From positions 1 through 11,166 of the forward strand of contig JAGBGL010000116.1 in the NCBI GenBank assembly GCA_017936025.1: DNA of 11,166 bases, read 5' to 3'. A program made the position numbers and the translations under genes. The stretch comes from Bacillota bacterium (lineage in GTDB: Bacteria > Bacillota > Clostridia > Peptostreptococcales > Anaerovoracaceae). Shown in pieces: positions 7,968-11,166 of this stretch. The notes beneath the pieces are model-generated. The model was not told the DNA's origin. It saw nothing but the letters and a program-made list of their open reading frames with translations, and made no database searches. Each line of letters begins with the position of its first letter. The first letter of the stretch is position 1.

Positions 7968-7998
7968 GAAATGGACAGCAATGCGCTGTCCATTTTTT
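7968..7998. terminator. Terminator shared by convergent operons
   Basis: ATGGACAGC (7971-7979) pairs with GCTGTCCAT (7985-7993) around the loop AATGC, and the stem extends by A-T pairs to about 7969-7995. A T6 run (7993-7998) follows on the plus strand, ending the operon that starts at 635. The minus-strand regulator gene converges here: its TAA stop is read from 7999-7997, at the end of the T-run. The same hairpin therefore lies just after that gene and can serve it too. Confidence 0.92.
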
Positions 7999-8824
7999 AT
8001 TCTGTTATCGGCAGTGAAAGTTTGACCGTATATGTATCGAAATTAAAATTCGACATATCATCCAGCAGGAGATCTTCGTAAAAGTAATCTCCGACAGAGA
8101 AATTGTGCTTTTCCGCATAATCCATCAGTTTGTTCAGCATTTCCGGAATGCAGTCAAAGCCTTTTGTTGTGCAGACGCATATCGCGGAATGTGCCGGGAT
8201 TAGGACTGTTTCGGCAGAACCGGGTAAGTATTCCGGTGAAACTTTTGTGTAAAAATGGGAGTACCGGTATACAGAATCCCATGGAGCATCAGCTACAGGA
8301 ATTATTCCTCCTATTCCTGAAGAACTGTATACTGAATGGTCGGTTCTGTACTGCATATGCTGGCCCAATGTAGCATAAATATCCGGATCTTCCACACCGC
8401 CGTGGTGTTCGGAGATGACAAAGAACTGGTCAGGATATGTTTCGAGATAAATCCTGCCGTGCTCTGCAGAGATCCCTTCACGCGTGATGCTGATACGTTC
8501 TGAAATAAACTTTTTCAGCCACTGCAGTTCCTCGATTTTTTCGTCTACCAGCCGGGACTGCTTTTCCAGCAGCATCAGAAAATCGGAAGGACTGCGGGCA
8601 TCAAGGAATTTTTTGATTTCCGCGAGCGGCATGTCCAGTTCTTTCAACATGGATATTGCATTGAATGTGTCCAGCTGCAGATAGGAATAATATCTGTATC
8701 CGTTACCGCCCATGATTTCGGGAGAAAGAATGCCGATCTGGTCGTAATGGAACAGGGTCTGTTTTTTGACCCTGCATATGTTGGCAAATTCGCCAGTTGT
8801 AAGGTATCCGTAAGGTTTTTTCAT
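7997..8824 (-). CDS. MerR family multidrug-responsive regulator (BmrR-like, GyrI-type effector domain)
   Basis: A 275-residue transcription activator. Residues 7-75 are the MerR winged helix-turn-helix (LTTGEFANICRVKKQTLFHYDQIGIL, GYRYYS, LKELDMPLAEIKKFLD). Residues about 80-115 are the dimer coiled coil (EKQSRLVDEKIEELQWLKKF). Residues about 125-272 form a GyrI-like ligand-binding domain, with the family's C-terminal pattern GDYFYEDLLLDD; Glu250/Asp251 lie where BmrR uses an acidic residue to bind cationic drugs (alignment by eye). Such proteins bind between spaced -35 and -10 boxes and untwist the DNA on ligand binding. The ATG at 8824 is preceded by AGGAGG (8835-8830, minus strand), 5 nt away. 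The gene is divergent from a MATE pump whose promoter carries a MerR-type operator, so it very likely controls that pump. The ligand is not known. Its own promoter is less clear; TATAAA at 8871-8866 (minus) is a candidate -10. Confidence 0.93.
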   Translation of the reverse strand: MKKPYGYLTTGEFANICRVKKQTLFHYDQIGILSPEIMGGNGYRYYSYLQLDTFNAISMLKELDMPLAEIKKFLDARSPSDFLMLLEKQSRLVDEKIEELQWLKKFISERISITREGISAEHGRIYLETYPDQFFVISEHHGGVEDPDIYATLGQHMQYRTDHSVYSSSGIGGIIPVADAPWDSVYRYSHFYTKVSPEYLPGSAETVLIPAHSAICVCTTKGFDCIPEMLNKLMDYAEKHNFSVGDYFYEDLLLDDMSNFNFDTYTVKLSLPITE

Positions 8825-8829
8825 TTTTG

Positions 8830-8857
8830 CCTCCTGTTTCCCGGAGATTCCGGAAAC
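8830..8857 (-). promoter_or_regulatory. Strong Shine-Dalgarno of the regulator gene with an adjoining leader hairpin
   Basis: On the minus strand, AGGAGG (8835-8830) lies 5 nt before the regulator's ATG and fixes that start. Directly upstream, GTTTC-C-CGGA (8836-8845) pairs with TCCGGAAAC (8849-8857) to form a 9-bp stem with one bulged C and a 3-nt loop. The stem abuts the ribosome site and might affect translation. The Shine-Dalgarno is certain; a role for the hairpin is a guess. Confidence 0.6.
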
Positions 8858-8892
8858 ATATGAATTTTATATCGGAATTTTCTAAAAATTTC

Positions 8893-8928
8893 TTGACTGT
8901 ACGGTTACCGTATAGTTTACCATATAGT
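8893..8928 (+). promoter_or_regulatory. MerR-type promoter and operator of the second MATE gene
   Basis: The -35 box TTGACT (8893-8898) and a -10-like TACCAT (8918-8923) are 19 bp apart, the over-long spacing typical of promoters activated by MerR proteins. The spacer holds a dyad centred on T8906: TACGGT (8900-8905) and ACCGTA (8907-8912) are a perfect inverted repeat, and the outer ACT/AGT (8896-8898, 8914-8916) also match, giving 9 of 10 paired positions over 21 bp. In addition TTACCRTATAGT occurs twice head to tail (8905-8916 and 8917-8928). Transcription would start near 8930, leaving a very short leader. The regulator encoded divergently is the obvious ligand. Confidence 0.82.
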
Positions 8929-8944
8929 TAGGGAGAATAAAAGT

Positions 8945-10282
8945 ATGAGCAATATTTTCACATCTGAAATCACAGTAAAAAATTTCATAAAATATGTGTG
9001 GCCTTCTATCATTATGATGGTTGTCATCGCATTTAAATACAACATAGACTCCATCCTTGTTGCAAATATGCTGGGCGAGACTCAGCTGGCGGCCCTTTCT
9101 ATGGCATATCCTATCCAGGGACTGATGTGGGGCCTGGCGGTAATGCTTGCATCTGGCTCCAGTGCGGTCGTTGCGATAAAGATGGGTGAAGGTATGCAGG
9201 AGGAAGCAAACGAAAAATTCACAAGTATCTGTGTTCTTTCTGTCGTGATGGGCGTGCTGTATCTGCTGATCACTCTTGTTTTCATGGAACCTATAATCGG
9301 GCTCATGGGTGCAGATGCGCAGCTGGAATATCATATAAAAGATTTTCTGTATGTATTTATATACTGCTTCCCGGTAACATTTCTCGGCCTGATTTTTGAA
9401 TATTTTATCAGAGTAGATGGAAGTCCGGGATTCACACTGATTTTATACGTAGTAGACACAGTGGCACATCTGGTGGCGGTACTGGTTCTTTGCGGCCCGG
9501 TCGGTATGGGAATGGCCGGTGTGGCATGGGGCAATGTCATCGGGCTGTATGTGCTGTTTATCGTAGGATTAGGATATTTCCTGTTTAAAAAGAACAGAAA
9601 GATCCACTTCCGCAGATTCAGATTCCAATGGAGATTCATCGGACACTGCTTCGTTAACGGATCATCTGAAATGGTCAGTGAATCCTCTTCCGGTATCGTA
9701 ACATTCTGCTTTAACCTGGTCGTTATTAATCTGGCCGGAGCGACAGGTGTTGCTGCGGTAAGCATAATGTCGAACCTGCATTACTTTATCATCTCTGTTT
9801 TCCTGGGATATGTAACAGGTATTTCCCCTCTGATCAGCTACTTCTACGGAGCGAAGGATTATGACAAGGTAAATCAGGTAATCAGTTATTCGAAAAAATT
9901 CACTGCGGTCACAAGTGTAGCGACAGCGGCTGTATGCTTCCTGTTTGCAGGAACACTGGTGCAGCTGTTTGAACGTCCCGGCTCAGAACTTTATGAAATG
10001 GCTGTTACCGGTGTAAGGTGGCTGGGTTTTGCAGTGCTTCTCGGAGGCGTCAATATAATTGCTTCCGGATTCTTCACTGCATATGGAAACGGTGTGATTT
10101 CTGCGATCATTTCTGCAGGACGTGCGCTTGTATTCCTGGTCATCGGAATATTCCTGCTGTCCTGGCTGTTCGGAATGTACGGTATATGGTTCACGATCAC
10201 TTTTGCAGAAGTTCTCACATTAGGACTGACTTTCTTCATGTTCAACAAGTATAAAGATATATACCATTATAAGATTCTCTAA
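8945..10282 (+). CDS. MATE family multidrug efflux transporter (MepA-like)
   Basis: A complete 445-residue MATE pump, normal length for the family, with about 12 transmembrane helices in two homologous halves. The first half carries PSIIMMVVIAFKYNIDSILVANMLG and LASGSSAVVAIKMGEG. The second repeats the theme with NGSSEMVSESSSGIVTFCFN and GYVTGISPLISYFYGAKDYDKV. It would expel cationic drugs, dyes or other toxic compounds across the cytoplasmic membrane using an ion gradient. The ATG is preceded by AGGGAG (8930-8935), 9 nt away. It is divergent from the BmrR-like regulator, with a MerR-type operator in its promoter, so expression is probably induced by a pump substrate. A strong terminator follows, so it is a single-gene unit. 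It differs clearly in sequence from the other MATE gene at 5013, so the two are not a recent duplication. The exact substrate is not known. Confidence 0.94.
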   Translation: MSNIFTSEITVKNFIKYVWPSIIMMVVIAFKYNIDSILVANMLGETQLAALSMAYPIQGLMWGLAVMLASGSSAVVAIKMGEGMQEEANEKFTSICVLSVVMGVLYLLITLVFMEPIIGLMGADAQLEYHIKDFLYVFIYCFPVTFLGLIFEYFIRVDGSPGFTLILYVVDTVAHLVAVLVLCGPVGMGMAGVAWGNVIGLYVLFIVGLGYFLFKKNRKIHFRRFRFQWRFIGHCFVNGSSEMVSESSSGIVTFCFNLVVINLAGATGVAAVSIMSNLHYFIISVFLGYVTGISPLISYFYGAKDYDKVNQVISYSKKFTAVTSVATAAVCFLFAGTLVQLFERPGSELYEMAVTGVRWLGFAVLLGGVNIIASGFFTAYGNGVISAIISAGRALVFLVIGIFLLSWLFGMYGIWFTITFAEVLTLGLTFFMFNKYKDIYHYKIL

Positions 10283-10316
10283 ATCAAGTGGCCCTCCCTG
10301 AAGATAGAAATTAAGG

Positions 10317-10361
10317 AAAAGACCCCTGTTTCTCGGATATTTACAGAAAAGGGGTCTTTTT
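10317..10361 (+). terminator. Rho-independent terminator after the MATE gene
   Basis: AAAAGACCCC (10317-10326) pairs with GGGGTCTTTT (10351-10360), followed by T10361. The 24-nt loop contains a further TTTCT/AGAAA pairing (10329-10333 with 10345-10349), lengthening the stem after a small internal loop. It lies 34 nt after the pump's stop codon. The A-run on the left arm would also allow some minus-strand activity. Confidence 0.92.
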
Positions 10362-10471
10362 ATGCGAAAAAAGCAGAGAAAAGCAGTAAAATAAAAAATT
10401 CAGCAAGAAAATGTAAGTTCTTTGTGATAAAATATCGCTTACGAGTATTTAAAAAACGAGGTAAACAATTG

Positions 10472-11166
10472 ATGAGCGAAATGACACAAAAAAGAGATGG
10501 ATTCAAAAGCAGATGGGGATTTACGCTGGCATGCGTAGGATCTGCAGTAGGAATGGGAAACATCTGGCGATTCCCGTACATGGTTTCTGAATGGGGAGGA
10601 CTGACTTTCCTGCTGCCGTATTTCCTGTTTGTGATTCTTATTGGATCCACAGGCGTAATAGAAGAAATCGCACTTGGACGATATACAGGAGCAGGTCCTA
10701 TCGGAGCTTTCGGTAAAGCAACAGAACTGCGTACGGGCAGAACGTTCGGGCAGTGGATCGGGGGGATCCCTGTTCTGGGCGCACTGGCACTGGCTATCGG
10801 ATATACAGTCGTAGTCGGCTGGATCTTCAAATATACATTCATGGCTCTGACAGGGCAGATCGCAGGAATGGGACAGGATATGGAAGCCATTGGCGGAATG
10901 TTCGGAATGACTGCTTCTGCATGGGGTAATAATGCGTGGCTGATCATTGCAGTGGCGACAACTCTGCTGATCATGATTTTCGGTATCGCAAAAGGTATCG
11001 AGAGGGTAAATAAAGTGATGATGCCGGCTTTATTCGGGCTGTTCATTGTACTGGGTATTTACATCATGACGCTGCCTGGCGCTTCTGATGGATATAAGTA
11101 TATTTTTACTTTAAATCCTGAAGGACTGCTGAATCCGCAGCTGTGGATCTTTGCTTTCGGGCAGGC
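10472..11166 (+). CDS. Neurotransmitter:sodium symporter (NSS/SNF, LeuT-fold) transporter, 5' part
   Basis: The first 231 codons of a Na+-coupled amino acid importer; the frame is open to the window edge. Bacterial members are usually about 440-520 residues, so roughly half is present. After a short cytoplasmic tail, helix 1 has GSAVGMGNIWRFPYMVSEWGG (residues 23-43, in parts). This is the NSS signature in which the unwound segment with Asn30 binds sodium and substrate, and Arg33 matches the outer-gate Arg30 of LeuT (aligned by eye). IEEIALGRYTGAGPIGAFGK is the conserved helix 2 end and loop. The ATG at 10472 is preceded by GAGGT (10458-10462). A TTG directly before it is in frame but less likely. 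The promoter is unclear: TAAAAT at 10428-10433 could be a -10 but has no good -35, and GTAAG/CTTAC (10413-10417, 10438-10442) flank it. It stands apart from the efflux genes behind a terminator. The substrate, probably an amino acid, cannot be named. Confidence 0.93.
   Translation, partial: MSEMTQKRDGFKSRWGFTLACVGSAVGMGNIWRFPYMVSEWGGLTFLLPYFLFVILIGSTGVIEEIALGRYTGAGPIGAFGKATELRTGRTFGQWIGGIPVLGALALAIGYTVVVGWIFKYTFMALTGQIAGMGQDMEAIGGMFGMTASAWGNNAWLIIAVATTLLIMIFGIAKGIERVNKVMMPALFGLFIVLGIYIMTLPGASDGYKYIFTLNPEGLLNPQLWIFAFGQ

Noticed and set aside
5013..10282. The two MATE genes as a recent tandem duplication
   Set aside because: Their proteins differ throughout (for example NLLDNLMVGQLG against YNIDSILVANMLG at the same place) and only the second has a MerR-type promoter.
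10360..11046. A 228-codon open frame on the minus strand under the symporter gene
   Set aside because: The plus strand encodes an unmistakable NSS transporter. The minus product is Pro/Ile/Ser-rich shadow sequence whose end falls in the terminator and A-rich leader.

Overview
The window looks like a chromosomal segment from a Gram-positive anaerobe of the Clostridia (Bacillota). Supporting signs are a GC content that reads as mid-40s percent, AGA-rich arginine codons, strong purine-rich Shine-Dalgarno sites, a secreted protein with an InlB/Flg_new-type repeat and a C-terminal cell-wall-sorting tail, and transport and amidohydrolase families common in amino-acid-fermenting gut Clostridia. Genus cannot be fixed from the sequence alone. 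There is no RNA gene, CRISPR array, insertion sequence or phage gene.

Layout: (1) 1-539 is the 3' end of an Amidohydro_3 (YtcJ-like) hydrolase, closed by a strong terminator at 586-633. (2) A sigma-70-type promoter (635-663) begins right behind that terminator. It is followed by a 15-bp palindrome (680-694) and a tightly packed same-strand unit: a 1418-residue secreted, probably wall-anchored multidomain protein (736-4992), a MATE efflux pump (5013-6415), an EamA/DMT transporter (6419-7288) and an SGNH/GDSL hydrolase (7290-7964). Gaps are 20, 3 and 1 nt, and the unit ends at a terminator at 7968-7998 shared with the convergent gene. (3) 7997-8824 (minus) encodes a BmrR-like MerR regulator with a GyrI-type effector domain. 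It is divergent from a second MATE pump (8945-10282). The space between them holds a MerR-type promoter with a 19-bp spacer around a near-perfect dyad, plus a 12-bp direct repeat. (4) After a terminator (10317-10361), a neurotransmitter:sodium symporter begins at 10472 and runs off the window.

Two genes of the operon are broken as written. The first MATE gene lacks a single base near 5159. The SGNH hydrolase has an in-frame TGA at 7842-7844, after which the same frame continues with the catalytic DxxH motif and ends at a normal TAG. These could be true decay, sequencing errors or, for the TGA, recoding; the sequence alone cannot decide.

Functionally, region 3 reads as a self-contained drug-responsive efflux switch. 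Region 2 pairs a large surface protein with two exporters and a small esterase-like enzyme; a shared job is only inferred. The least explained piece is the middle third of the surface protein (about residues 615-915), whose glycine-rich alternating segments match no family I can name.
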